From positions 6,512,001 to 6,576,000 of the forward strand of contig NZ_CP029254.1 in assembly GCF_003122365.1 (NCBI RefSeq): a stretch of DNA of 64,000 bases. Direction: 5' to 3'. The stretch's first letter is position 1. Each line of letters starts with the position of its first letter. Made by a program: the position numbers and the translations under genes. Below are positions 45,010 to 53,360 of the stretch, in pieces. A model generated the notes under the pieces. That model searched no databases. It was not told the origin of the DNA and saw only the letters and a program-made list of their open reading frames with translations. Origin of the DNA: Streptomyces spongiicola (lineage in GTDB: Bacteria; Actinomycetota; Actinomycetes; Streptomycetales; Streptomycetaceae).

Positions 45010-45993
45010 TCAGCGGCGCGCGCACTCCGGGTGGTGCAGCAGCCAGCCCTCCCACGCCGACTCGACCATCTCGCGCACCCCGCGGGAGGCCGTCCAGCCG
45101 AGTTCCTCGCCGATGCGCCCGACCGAGGCGACGGCCCGTGCCGAGTCCCCGGGGCGGCGCGGGCCGACGACCGCGGGCGTGCCGTGGCCGGTCACCTCGG
45201 CGACGACCCGGGCCAGCGTGCGCACCGAGACCCCCTCGCCGCGGCCGACGTTCACCGTGAGATCGCCGGGCCCGTCCTGGCCGGCCAGTCGGCGGGCCAC
45301 GGTCAGATGGGCGTCGGCGAGGTCGGCGACGTGGACGTAGTCGCGGACGCAGGTGCCGTCGGGCGTCGGGTAGTCGTCGCCGAAGATCCTCGGGGCGTCA
45401 CCGCGGGTGATCCGGTCGAAGAACATCGGGATGACGTTGAACACCCCGGTGTCCGCGAGTTCCGGCCGGGCCGCACCCGCGACGTTGAAGTAGCGCAGAC
45501 AGGCGGTGGCGATGCCGTGGGCCCGGCCCGCCGCCCGCACCAGCCACTCGCCGGCGAGCTTGGTCTCCCCGTACGGGCTGATCGGCACCGCCGGGGTGTC
45601 CTCCGTGATCAGTTCGGCGTCGGCCGTCCCGTACACCGCGGCCGATGAGGAGAACAGGAAGCGCCGCACTCCGGCGCCGGCGACCGCCTCCAGCAGCACG
45701 GTCAGCCCGTGCACGTTCTCCCGGTAGTAGTGCAGCGGCTGCTCCACGGACTCGCCGACCTGCTTCCTCGCCGCCAGGTGCACCACCCCGGTGACCCCGT
45801 GCCCGGACAGGACCCGGTCCAGCAGCTCCCGGTCCAGCAGCGTGCCCCTGACCAGCGGCACCCCCTCGGGCAGCCGCGCCGTGTCGCCCGTCGAGACGTC
45901 GTCGAGCACGACGACCCGCTCCCCGGCCCCGGCCATGGCGTGTGCCACGTGCGCCCCGATGTACCCCGCCCCGCCTGTGATCAGCCATGTCAT
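45010..45993 (-). CDS. galE: UDP-glucose 4-epimerase
   Basis: A 327-residue extended short-chain dehydrogenase. The NAD-binding motif is GGAGYIG at the N-terminus, the catalytic residues are Ser (FSSSAAVYG) and the Tyr-Lys pair in SPYGETKLAGE, and RYFNVAGA and VRDYVHVADLA are GalE-specific. It interconverts UDP-glucose and UDP-galactose, supplying sugars for exopolysaccharide or glycoconjugates. Start ATG 45993 is chosen by homology. It is divergent from the CDP-alcohol locus and may supply a donor for its GT2 enzyme. Confidence 0.9.
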   Translation of the reverse strand: MTWLITGGAGYIGAHVAHAMAGAGERVVVLDDVSTGDTARLPEGVPLVRGTLLDRELLDRVLSGHGVTGVVHLAARKQVGESVEQPLHYYRENVHGLTVLLEAVAGAGVRRFLFSSSAAVYGTADAELITEDTPAVPISPYGETKLAGEWLVRAAGRAHGIATACLRYFNVAGAARPELADTGVFNVIPMFFDRITRGDAPRIFGDDYPTPDGTCVRDYVHVADLADAHLTVARRLAGQDGPGDLTVNVGRGEGVSVRTLARVVAEVTGHGTPAVVGPRRPGDSARAVASVGRIGEELGWTASRGVREMVESAWEGWLLHHPECARR

Positions 45994-46739
45994 GCCGGAC
46001 ACCCTAGCGAGGGCGTGTTGCGGAAGCCCCTCCTGGCCCGTGACGCCTGGCACCCACTCCCCCGTCGCCCTTCCGGTCCGGGAGGTGCCCCCGCGCCGCG
46101 TCTCCGGAGTCGTCCGGAGTCGTCTGGTGCGTCAGGTACCTCAGGTACGAGGATGGTCCTCCGCCTTGCGATCCCACGCACCGGACACCGCGAGCCCGCC
46201 CTGCGGGCGGGCGGAGCTACCTTCGCATCACGCTCTGCCCGGTGCCGCTGCCTGCCCGGTGCGTCGGGCAGGGGCTGCCCGTCGGGGACCGGCGTCCGGT
46301 GCGGTGCGGTGCGGTGCGTCGCGGGGCGCCGGACCGGCCGGGCGGGCCGCTGCGAGGCCGGTGCGGCGCCCCGCGACGCAGCGGTTCGCCCGGCCTGCCG
46401 TGCCGGGCGCCGTGCCCGGCCTGCCGTGCCGGGGGGCCGACGCAGCCTGACGCGGCACGGGCCGGCCGGTGTCCCGGCCCGTGCCGCCGGGGCCTTTTGC
46501 GGCGTCGGCCGCCGATCGACGCGGATGATCCCGGTCGCGGTGCAGGCGGCCGCCACCCGGCCGGGCGGGGACGCCGGCCCGGGGCGGGGCCGGCGGGACG
46601 AGCGCGGGTGTCCTCATCGGCAAACCTCAGTGAACTCGTGCTTCCGTTCATCCGATAGCCTCAGCCGACACGCCGCCGCCCGGTCCCGGGCCGAGTCGCC
46701 GTGCCCACCCGTCTGATCAGCGCCAAGGAGTGAGTCCGT
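45994..46739. other. Divergent spacer between galE and the CDP-alcohol operon
   Basis: About 750 bp with GGTGCGGTGCGGTGC short repeats near 46296-46320 and a CCTGCCGTGCCGGG duplication near 46395-46435. TAGCCT at about 46657-46662 may be the -10 box of the downstream operon. No gene is supported; the long frames lack ribosome binding sites. Confidence 0.5.
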
Positions 46740-47038
46740 CTGCCGACCGCCATCCTCACCGGTCCGCCGGTACCCGGATCGCCACTCGAGGGCGATCTGC
46801 GGTCGCTGGGCTTCGACGTACGCCTCGCCACCGGCGCCGGCGAGGCGGCCGACGTGCTGGCCGGGCTTCCGGCCGGGGAGCGGGCCGCCCTCGTGGACCC
46901 GCGCTTCGTCGGCCATGTCCACGCGCTCCGTCTCGGCCTGACGGACCCCCGTTTCCCGGCGGCCGCGATCCCCGGCGCCGCCACCGCCCTGCCGGAGGCG
47001 CGCCCCGCGCTGCTGGCGGCCCTGCGGCAGGCGGCCGC
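46740..47038 (+). pseudogene. DUF5941-type protein, 5' fragment (interrupted)
   Basis: This frame encodes LPTAILTGPPVPGSPLEGDLRSLGFDVRLATG...ALVDPRFVGHVHALRLGLTDPRFPAAAIPGA, which I recognise as the N-terminal part of the actinobacterial DUF5941/CDP-alcohol phosphotransferase protein. AAGGAG lies at 46725-46730; the first usable codon is CTG 46740, since no ATG, GTG or TTG is in frame. At about 47039 the sequence switches into an inverted clpB fragment. The remainder of the gene resumes in another frame downstream, so the full-length protein cannot be made. Confidence 0.72.
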
Positions 47039-47275
47039 CTCGCCGCGGTACTTGGCCCCGGCGACCATGGCGCCGAGGTCGAGGGCGACCAGCCGCTTGT
47101 CGCGGAGGGACTCCGGGACGTCGCCCTTCACGATGCGCTGGGCGAGGCCCTCCACGACGGCGGTCTTGCCGACGCCGGGCTCGCCGATCAGCACGGGGTT
47201 GTTCTTGGTTCGCCGGGAGAGCACCTGGATCACGCGGCGGATCTCCTGGTCGCGGCCGATGACGGGGTCGAGCCT
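47039..47275 (-). pseudogene. Inverted internal fragment of clpB
   Basis: Read on the minus strand this stretch encodes 79 uninterrupted residues of the first ATPase domain of ClpB: RLDPVIGRDQEIRRV, then LSRRTKNNPVLIGEPGVGKTAVVEGLAQRIVKGD with Walker A, then ALDLGAMVAGAKYRGE. The ClpB match ends abruptly at both sides, just where FEERLK should follow and after the preceding helix. It has no start, stop or promoter of its own. A 7-bp GGCCGCC occurs at 47033-47039 and 47303-47309, flanking the foreign piece. It interrupts the DUF5941 gene. Confidence 0.88.
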
Positions 47276-47413
47276 CTCGGCGCTGCCGCCGCCCTTTCCC
47301 TTGGCCGCCACGGTCCGGTCCTCCATGCTCTACCGGCCGACGGCCCGCGGCCCGCGGACGAGCAGCCCCTGTCAGGGGCGTCCCCGGGCGGCGCGTCCCC
47401 CGGCGGACCGGTC

Positions 47414-48919
47414 ATGGACACCCGCCCCGCACGGGCCGATGTGCTCCCGGACCTCGTCGCCGCCGCCCTCGCCGACGGCGGCGCCCGTCCGCACCGCCCC
47501 GAACTCGGGCCCCTGGTGGCGGCCGTGCCGGGCGACCCGCAGGCCCGCAACGAGGCCCGGCAGGCCCTGGCGGCCGTCGACGACGAGGACGTCCGGCTGA
47601 GGTCGGCCGTCAAGGCGCGCGACGGGTTCTTCACCACCTTCTGCATCAGCCCCTACTCCCGCTATCTCGCCCGCTGGTGCGCCCGGCGCGGACTGACCCC
47701 CAACCAGGTCACCACCGCCTCGCTGGCCACCGCCCTGACAGCGGCCGCCGCCGCGGCCACCGGCACCCGGGGCGGCTTCGTCGCCGCGGGCGTGCTGCTG
47801 ATCCTGTCCTTCGTCCTGGACTGCGCCGACGGGCAGCTCGCCCGCTACTCCCTCCGGTACTCCACGCTCGGCGCCTGGCTCGACGCCACCTTCGACCGGG
47901 CCAAGGAGTACGCCTACTACGCGGGCCTCGCGCTCGGCGCCGCACGCGGCGGGGACGACGTCTGGGCCCTGGCGCTCGGCGCGATGGTGCTCCAGACCTG
48001 CCGGCACGTGGTCGACTTCTCCTTCAACGAGGCCAACCACGACGCCACCGGCAACACCAGCCCCACCGCCGCCCTCTCCGACCGGCTCGACGGCGTCGGC
48101 TGGACGGTCTGGGCCCGGCGCATGATCGTGCTGCCGATCGGCGAGCGCTGGGCGATGATCGCCGTGCTGACCGCCGTCACCACCCCGCGGATCGTCTTCT
48201 ACGCGCTGCTGGCCGGCTGCGCCTTCGCCGCCGCCTACACCACCGCCGGCCGGGTGCTGCGCTCGCTCACCCGCAGGGCCCGCAGGACCGACCGGGCCGC
48301 GCGGGCGCTGGGCGACCTCGCCGACTCCGGACCGCTCGCGGAGGGCTTCGCCGTCCGCTTCGGGGGCGCGGCCCGCCGGCTCCCGGCCCTCGGGCCCCCG
48401 GCGATCGCCCTGGCCGGTGCCGCGGCACCGGCCCTCACCGCGTCGCTCACCCCCTACGGCGGCCCCTGGACGGCCGTCGCCGCCCTCGGCTACGCGCTCA
48501 CCTCGGGCCTCGCCGTCGCCCGCCCGCTCAAGGGTGCCCTCGACTGGCTGGTGCCCCCGGTCTTCCGCGCCGCCGAGTACGGCACGATCCTGGTCCTCGC
48601 CGTCCGCGCGGACGTGAACGGGGCCCTTCCCGCGGCTTTCGGCCTGGTGGCCGCGGTCGCCTACCATCACTACGACACGGTCTACCGCATCCGCGGGGGC
48701 ACCGGCGCGCCCCCGCGGTGGCTGGTCCGGGCGGTCGGCGGGCACGAGGGGCGGATCCTCGCGGTCGCGCTGGCGGCCGCCCTGCTCGGCGCCCCGCAGT
48801 TCACGATCGCGCTCACGGTCCTCGCGGTCGCCGTGGCACTGGTGGTGGTCGCGGAGTCCGTCCGCTTCTGGGTCTCCTCCGGAGCGCCCGCCGTACACGA
48901 CGAAGGAGAACCCGCATGA
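47414..48919 (+). CDS. CDP-alcohol phosphotransferase (3' part of the DUF5941-type gene)
   Basis: From ATG 47414 this frame gives 501 residues that continue the interrupted gene: MDTRPARADVLPDLVAAALADGG, then a complete CDP-alcohol phosphotransferase domain. Its motif is canonical, LDCADGQLAR...G-AWLDATFD, with all four Asp. It has several transmembrane helices and a long C-terminal membrane region. The enzyme would transfer a phosphoalcohol from a CDP-alcohol to an acceptor at the membrane. No clear ribosome binding site precedes 47414. A longer frame from 46730 exists, but its first 228 residues are frameshifted sequence. The stop overlaps the next ATG. Confidence 0.75.
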   Translation: MDTRPARADVLPDLVAAALADGGARPHRPELGPLVAAVPGDPQARNEARQALAAVDDEDVRLRSAVKARDGFFTTFCISPYSRYLARWCARRGLTPNQVTTASLATALTAAAAAATGTRGGFVAAGVLLILSFVLDCADGQLARYSLRYSTLGAWLDATFDRAKEYAYYAGLALGAARGGDDVWALALGAMVLQTCRHVVDFSFNEANHDATGNTSPTAALSDRLDGVGWTVWARRMIVLPIGERWAMIAVLTAVTTPRIVFYALLAGCAFAAAYTTAGRVLRSLTRRARRTDRAARALGDLADSGPLAEGFAVRFGGAARRLPALGPPAIALAGAAAPALTASLTPYGGPWTAVAALGYALTSGLAVARPLKGALDWLVPPVFRAAEYGTILVLAVRADVNGALPAAFGLVAAVAYHHYDTVYRIRGGTGAPPRWLVRAVGGHEGRILAVALAAALLGAPQFTIALTVLAVAVALVVVAESVRFWVSSGAPAVHDEGEPA

Positions 48920-49653
48920 TCGGCCTTGTCCTGGCTGCCGGTGCCGGACGGCGTCTGCGCCCCTACACCGACACGCTTCCGAAGGCCCTCGTGCCCGTGA
49001 ACGGGGACCTCTCCGTCCTCGACCTGACGCTGGGGAACTTCAGCGAGATCGGCCTCACCGAGGTCGCCGTCGTCGTCGGCTACCGCAAGGAGGCCGTGTA
49101 CGCGCGCAAGGACGAGCTGGAGGCCACCTACGGCCTGAAGCTCACCCTGATCGACAACGACAGGGCCGAGGAGTGGAACAACGCCTACTCCCTGTGGTGC
49201 GCCCGCGACGTGCTGGAGCAGGGAGTGATCCTCGCCAACGGCGACACCGTGCACCCGGTCTCCGTCGAGCGGACCCTGCTCGACGCCCGAGGCGACGGCC
49301 GGAGCATCATCCTGGCCCTCGACACGGTCAAGCGGCTCGCCGACGAGGAGATGAAGGTGATCACCGCGGACGGCCGGGGCGTACGGCAGATCACCAAGCT
49401 GATGGACCCGGCCGGTGCCACCGGCGAGTACATCGGCGTCACCCTCATCGAGCCCGGGGCCGCCGCGGCACTCGCCGACGCGCTGAAGGCCACCTTCGAG
49501 CGCGACCCCGACCTCTACTACGAGGACGGCTACCAGGAGCTGGTCGACCGCGGCTTCCGGATCGACGTGGCGCCGATCGGCGACGTCCCCTGGGTCGAGA
49601 TCGACAACCACGACGACCTCGCCAGGGGCCGGGAGATCGCGTGCCTGTACTGA
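48916..49653 (+). CDS. Nucleotidyltransferase (CTP:phosphoalcohol cytidylyltransferase-like)
   Basis: A 245-residue GT-A-fold nucleotidyltransferase. The signature LVLAAGAGRRLRPYTDTLPKALVPV is at the N-terminus; NAYSLWCARD and ILANGDTVH (metal-binding Asp) follow, and PWVEIDNHDDLARG ends the domain. These match small cytidylyltransferases such as those for phosphocholine or inositol-1-phosphate rather than the larger sugar uridylyltransferases. With two CDP-alcohol phosphotransferases beside it, it most likely makes the CDP-alcohol donor. It overlaps the previous gene by 4 bp and the next by 13 bp. Substrate unproven. Confidence 0.82.
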   Translation: MIGLVLAAGAGRRLRPYTDTLPKALVPVNGDLSVLDLTLGNFSEIGLTEVAVVVGYRKEAVYARKDELEATYGLKLTLIDNDRAEEWNNAYSLWCARDVLEQGVILANGDTVHPVSVERTLLDARGDGRSIILALDTVKRLADEEMKVITADGRGVRQITKLMDPAGATGEYIGVTLIEPGAAAALADALKATFERDPDLYYEDGYQELVDRGFRIDVAPIGDVPWVEIDNHDDLARGREIACLY

Positions 49654-50702
49654 CCCGGCTCATCCCGTCGCCGGTCGTCGTCGACATCCGCCCGGGCGCT
49701 CTGGAGGACCTGCCGGTCCTGCTCGCCGACCAGCGCATCTCGTCCGGGGGCCGGCTCGCGGTCGCGACGAGCAACGGCTCCGGGCAGGTGCTGCGCGAGC
49801 GGCTCGCCCCGCTGCTGCCCGACGCCGACTGGTACGAGGTGGCGGGCGGCACGATCGACGCGGCGGTCGGGCTCGCCGACGACATCAAGGGCAAGCGGTA
49901 CGACGCGGTCGTCGGCCTCGGCGGCGGCAAGATCATCGACGTGGCCAAGTACGCCTCGGCCCGGGTCGGGCTGCCCCTGGTGGCCGTGGCGACCAACCTC
50001 GCGCACGACGGCCTCTGCTCCCCGGTCGCCACGCTCGACAACGACAACGGGCGCGGCTCCTACGGCGTCCCGACGCCCATCGCCGTGGTGATCGACCTGG
50101 AGGTCATCCGCGAGGCCCCGGTGCGCTTCGTCCGGGCCGGCATCGGCGACACCGTCTCCAACATCTCCGCCATCGCCGACTGGGAGCTGTCCCACCGGGT
50201 CACCGGCGAGAAGGTCGACGGCCTGGCCGCGGCCATGGCCCGTACCGCGGGCGAGTCGGTGCTGCGCCACCCCGGGGGCGTCGGAGACGACGGTTTCCTC
50301 ACCGTGCTGGCCGAGGGCCTGGTCCTGACCGGCATCGCCATGTCGATCAGCGGCGACACCCGCCCCTCCTCCGGTGCCTGCCACGAGATCAGCCATGCCT
50401 TCGACCTGCTCTACCCCCAGCGCTGCGCGCTGCACGGCGAGCAGGTCGGCCTGGGTGCCGCGTTCGCGATGCACCTGCGCGGTGCCCGTGAGGAGTCCGC
50501 GCTGTTCGCCGAGGTGCTCGGCAGGCACGGGCTTCCGGTGCTCCCCGGCGAGATCGGCTTCTCCGTCGAGGAGTTCGTCAGGGCCGTGGAGTACGCCCCG
50601 CAGACCCGCCCCGGCCGCTTCACCATCCTCGAGCACCTCGACCTGTCCACCGACCAGATCAGGGACGCGTACGCCGACTATGCCAAGACCATCCGTAGCT
50701 GA
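49641..50702 (+). CDS. sn-Glycerol-1-phosphate dehydrogenase-like (iron/zinc-containing alcohol dehydrogenase family)
   Basis: A 353-residue protein. GGGKIIDVAKYASAR and ATNLAHDGLCSPVA are the nucleotide- and metal-site blocks characteristic of the EgsA/AraM branch. Metal-ligand His are in CHEISHAFD and LHGEQVGLG. EgsA/AraM enzymes reduce dihydroxyacetone phosphate to sn-glycerol-1-phosphate, the stereoisomer typical of archaeal lipids. In this operon it would supply the phosphoalcohol for the cytidylyltransferase. Start GTG 49641 follows GGGAG and overlaps the previous gene by 13 bp; its 3' end overlaps the next gene by 23 bp. Function is by family; no assay evidence. Confidence 0.78.
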   Translation: MPVLTRLIPSPVVVDIRPGALEDLPVLLADQRISSGGRLAVATSNGSGQVLRERLAPLLPDADWYEVAGGTIDAAVGLADDIKGKRYDAVVGLGGGKIIDVAKYASARVGLPLVAVATNLAHDGLCSPVATLDNDNGRGSYGVPTPIAVVIDLEVIREAPVRFVRAGIGDTVSNISAIADWELSHRVTGEKVDGLAAAMARTAGESVLRHPGGVGDDGFLTVLAEGLVLTGIAMSISGDTRPSSGACHEISHAFDLLYPQRCALHGEQVGLGAAFAMHLRGAREESALFAEVLGRHGLPVLPGEIGFSVEEFVRAVEYAPQTRPGRFTILEHLDLSTDQIRDAYADYAKTIRS

Positions 50703-51459
50703 GCTCCGACCGGTCGTCCACCCGGCCGGGGTGAAGGACCGGCGCAGCGGCGAGCACTGGGGCGGCCGCCTCTACATGCGCGAGATCTCGCTGCGCGTCA
50801 CCCGCGTCCTGGTCGGCACCAGGGTCACGCCGAACCAGCTGACGTACCTGATGACGCTCGCCGGGGTGCTGGCGCTGCCGGCCCTGCTGGTGCCGGGCGT
50901 CTGGGGCGCCGTCCTCGCCGTGCTCATGGTCCAGCTCTACCTGCTGCTGGACTGCGTGGACGGCGAGGTGGCCCGCTGGAAGAAGCAGTACTCGCTGTCC
51001 GGTGTGTACCTCGACCGGGTCGGCGCCTACCTCTGCGACGCGGCGGTCCTCACAGGCTTCGGCCTGCGCGCCGCCGACCTGTGGGGAGGCGGCCGGATCG
51101 ACTGGCTGTGGGCCTTCCTGGGCACCCTCGCAGCGCTCGGCGCGATCCTGATCAAGGCCGAGACCGACCTGGTCGGCGTCGCCCGGCACCAGGCCGGGAT
51201 GGAGCCGGTCAAGGACGCGGCGGCCGAGCCGCGCTCCTCCGGGATGGCCCTCGCCCGCCGGGCCGCGGCCGCGCTGAAGTTCCACCGGCTGGTCCTCGGC
51301 ATCGAGGCGTCGCTGCTGATCCTGGTGCTGGCGGTCGCGGACCAGCTGCGGGGCGACCTGTTCCTCACCCGCCTCGGTGTGGCGGTGCTGGCCGCGATCG
51401 CCCTGCTTCAGACGGTGCTGCACCTGGTCTCCGTCCTCGTCTCCAGCAGGCTGAGGTGA
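50680..51459 (+). CDS. CDP-alcohol phosphotransferase, atypical motif
   Basis: A 259-residue membrane protein with about six helices. The family motif reads LDCVDGEVAR, eight residues, then G-VYL-D-RVG-A, so the first three Asp are present but the fourth, proposed as catalytic base, is Ala (DRVGAYL). The neighbouring paralogue at 47414 has all four. The enzyme may use another base, have a special acceptor or be a partner subunit. The start ATG 50680 lies inside the previous gene, indicating translational coupling. Confidence 0.82.
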   Translation: MPRPSVAELRPVVHPAGVKDRRSGEHWGGRLYMREISLRVTRVLVGTRVTPNQLTYLMTLAGVLALPALLVPGVWGAVLAVLMVQLYLLLDCVDGEVARWKKQYSLSGVYLDRVGAYLCDAAVLTGFGLRAADLWGGGRIDWLWAFLGTLAALGAILIKAETDLVGVARHQAGMEPVKDAAAEPRSSGMALARRAAAALKFHRLVLGIEASLLILVLAVADQLRGDLFLTRLGVAVLAAIALLQTVLHLVSVLVSSRLR

Positions 51460-51464
51460 GCCGG

Positions 51465-52337
51465 ATGAGGCTCGGCGCCGTGATCATCACCATGGGCGAC
51501 CGGCCCGACGAGCTGCGCGCCCTGATCGACTCGGTCGCGGGGCAGGACGGCGACCCGGTCGAGGTGGTCGTCGTGGGCAACGGCGCCCCGGTAGCGGGGG
51601 TGCCCGACGGCGTACGCACCCTCGACCTGCCCGAGAACCTGGGCATCCCCGGCGGCCGGAACGCCGGCATCGGGGCCTTCGGCCCGGCCGGCGGCGATGT
51701 CGACGCGCTGCTCTTCCTCGACGACGACGGCCTGCTGCCGAACAGCGACACCGCCGAACTGGTGCGCCGGGCCTTCGAGGAGGACCCGGCCCTCGGGATC
51801 ATCAGCTTCCGGATCGCCGACCCGGACACCGGGCTCACCCAGCGCCGGCACGTCCCCCGGCTGCGGGCGTCCGACCCGCTGCGCTCCTCGCGGGTGACGA
51901 CGTTCCTCGGGGGAGCCAACGCCGTCCGCACGAGGGTCCTGGAAGAGGTCGGCGGGCTGCCGGACGAGTTCTTCTACGCGCACGAGGAGACCGACCTCGC
52001 CTGGCGGGCCCTCGACGCCGGGTGGATGATCGACTACCGCTCCGACATGGTGCTGCACCATCCCACGACGCCGCCGTCCCGGCACGCGGTCTACCACCGC
52101 ATGGTGGCCCGCAACAGGGTGTGGCTGGCCCGCCGCAACCTGCCCGCGCCCCTGGTACCCGTCTACCTCGGGGTGTGGATCCTGCTCACGCTCCTCAGGC
52201 GGCCCTCGGCCGCGGCGCTCCGGGCCTGGTTCGCCGGCTTCCGGGAGGGCTGGGCCACTCCCTGCGGACCCCGCCGTCCCATGAGGTGGCGTACCGTCTG
52301 GCGACTGACGCGACTGGGCCGACCGCCTGTCGTCTGA
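51465..52337 (+). CDS. Glycosyltransferase family 2
   Basis: A 290-residue GT-A glycosyltransferase. It has the nucleotide-binding N-terminus (LGAVIITMGDRPDELRALIDSV), PENLGIPGGRNAG, the metal-binding FLDDDG, FLGGANAVRTRVLEEVGGLPDEFFYAHEETDLAWRA with the acceptor ED-like motif, and a C-terminal hydrophobic/basic segment suggesting membrane association. Rhamnosyl- and galactofuranosyl-type enzymes look similar. GAGGTGA precedes ATG 51465. It probably adds a sugar to the operon's product before export. Confidence 0.87.
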   Translation: MRLGAVIITMGDRPDELRALIDSVAGQDGDPVEVVVVGNGAPVAGVPDGVRTLDLPENLGIPGGRNAGIGAFGPAGGDVDALLFLDDDGLLPNSDTAELVRRAFEEDPALGIISFRIADPDTGLTQRRHVPRLRASDPLRSSRVTTFLGGANAVRTRVLEEVGGLPDEFFYAHEETDLAWRALDAGWMIDYRSDMVLHHPTTPPSRHAVYHRMVARNRVWLARRNLPAPLVPVYLGVWILLTLLRRPSAAALRAWFAGFREGWATPCGPRRPMRWRTVWRLTRLGRPPVV

Positions 52338-52430
52338 CGGTCCGGGATCTGAGAGCATCGGGCGTACTCCGGGACCCGGCCGCCACCTGAGGCCCACCGC
52401 CGCGCATCCTGAACACGAAAGTCTCGACTT

Positions 52431-53360
52431 GTGAGTGACACAACCCATGACGGCGCGATCGCCACGAGCGCCCGGCCGTCTCCCGACGACGGTCTGACAC
52501 CGGCGGAGCTGGCCGCCAAGTACGGCCTGTCGGTGAGCGGTGCCCGCCCCGGGCTGGTCGAATACGTCAGGCAGCTCTGGGGCCGCCGGCACTTCATCCT
52601 CGCGTTCTCCCAGGCGAAGCTGACCGCCCAGTACAGCCAGGCGAAGCTCGGCCAGCTGTGGCAGGTCGCGACGCCGCTGCTGAACGCCCTCGTGTACTAC
52701 CTCATCTTCGGCCTCATCCTCGGCGCGGGCCGCGGGATGCCGAAGGAGGTCTACATCCCGTTCCTGGTGACGGGCGTGTTCGTGTTCACGTTCACGCAGA
52801 CGTCGGCCATGGCCGGTGTCCGGGCCATCTCCGGGAACCTGGGACTGGTGCGCGCCCTGCACTTCCCGCGCGCCTCGCTGCCGATCTCGTTCGCGCTCCA
52901 GCAGCTCCAGCAGCTGCTGTTCTCGATGGCCGTCCTGCTGCTCATCGTGGTCGGCTTCGGCAGCTACCCGTCGCTGAGCTGGCTGCTGGTGCTGCCCGCC
53001 CTGGGACTGCAGTTCGTCTTCAACGTCGGCCTGGCGATGATCATGGCGCGGCTGGGCAGCAAGACCCCCGACCTGGCCCAGCTGATGCCGTTCATCATGC
53101 GGACCTGGATGTACGGCTCGGGCGTGATGTTCTCGATCAAGGTGATGCTGGCGGACAAGCCCGCGTGGATCGCCGAGGTCCTGATGTACAACCCCGCGGC
53201 CATCTACATGGACCTCGTCCGCTTCGCCCTGATCGACGGGTACGACTCGTCGAACCTGGCCCCGCACGTGTGGCTCGCCGGCGGGCTGTGGGCGCTGCTG
53301 CTGGGCACCGCCGGGTTCGTGTACTTCTGGAAGGCTGAGGAGCGCTATGGCCGCGGCTGA
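52431..53360 (+). CDS. ABC-2 type polysaccharide/lipid export permease (Wzm/TagG-like)
   Basis: A 309-residue permease. A cytoplasmic N-terminus of about 60 residues precedes six transmembrane helices (LGQLWQVATPLLNALVYYLIFGLILG, VFVFTFTQTSAMAG, and others), with the ABC-2 pattern of O-antigen and teichoic acid exporters. NPAAIYMDLVRFALIDG is the usual C-terminal block. It forms the membrane part of an exporter with the ATPase gene, which overlaps it by 14 bp. Start GTG 52431. Cargo is presumed to be the operon's glycolipid or polymer. Confidence 0.87.
   Translation: MSDTTHDGAIATSARPSPDDGLTPAELAAKYGLSVSGARPGLVEYVRQLWGRRHFILAFSQAKLTAQYSQAKLGQLWQVATPLLNALVYYLIFGLILGAGRGMPKEVYIPFLVTGVFVFTFTQTSAMAGVRAISGNLGLVRALHFPRASLPISFALQQLQQLLFSMAVLLLIVVGFGSYPSLSWLLVLPALGLQFVFNVGLAMIMARLGSKTPDLAQLMPFIMRTWMYGSGVMFSIKVMLADKPAWIAEVLMYNPAAIYMDLVRFALIDGYDSSNLAPHVWLAGGLWALLLGTAGFVYFWKAEERYGRG

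Noticed and set aside
47033..47309. Transposon insertion as the source of the clpB piece
   Set aside because: No transposase, no terminal inverted repeats and only a 7-bp GC-rich match at the borders; a mobile element is not supported.
46730..48919. A single 729-residue reading frame from GTG 46730 covering the whole first gene of the CDP-alcohol operon
   Set aside because: Its first ~228 residues are Arg/Gly/Ala-rich frameshifted sequence; the natural N-terminal domain is in another frame and an inverted clpB piece lies inside.
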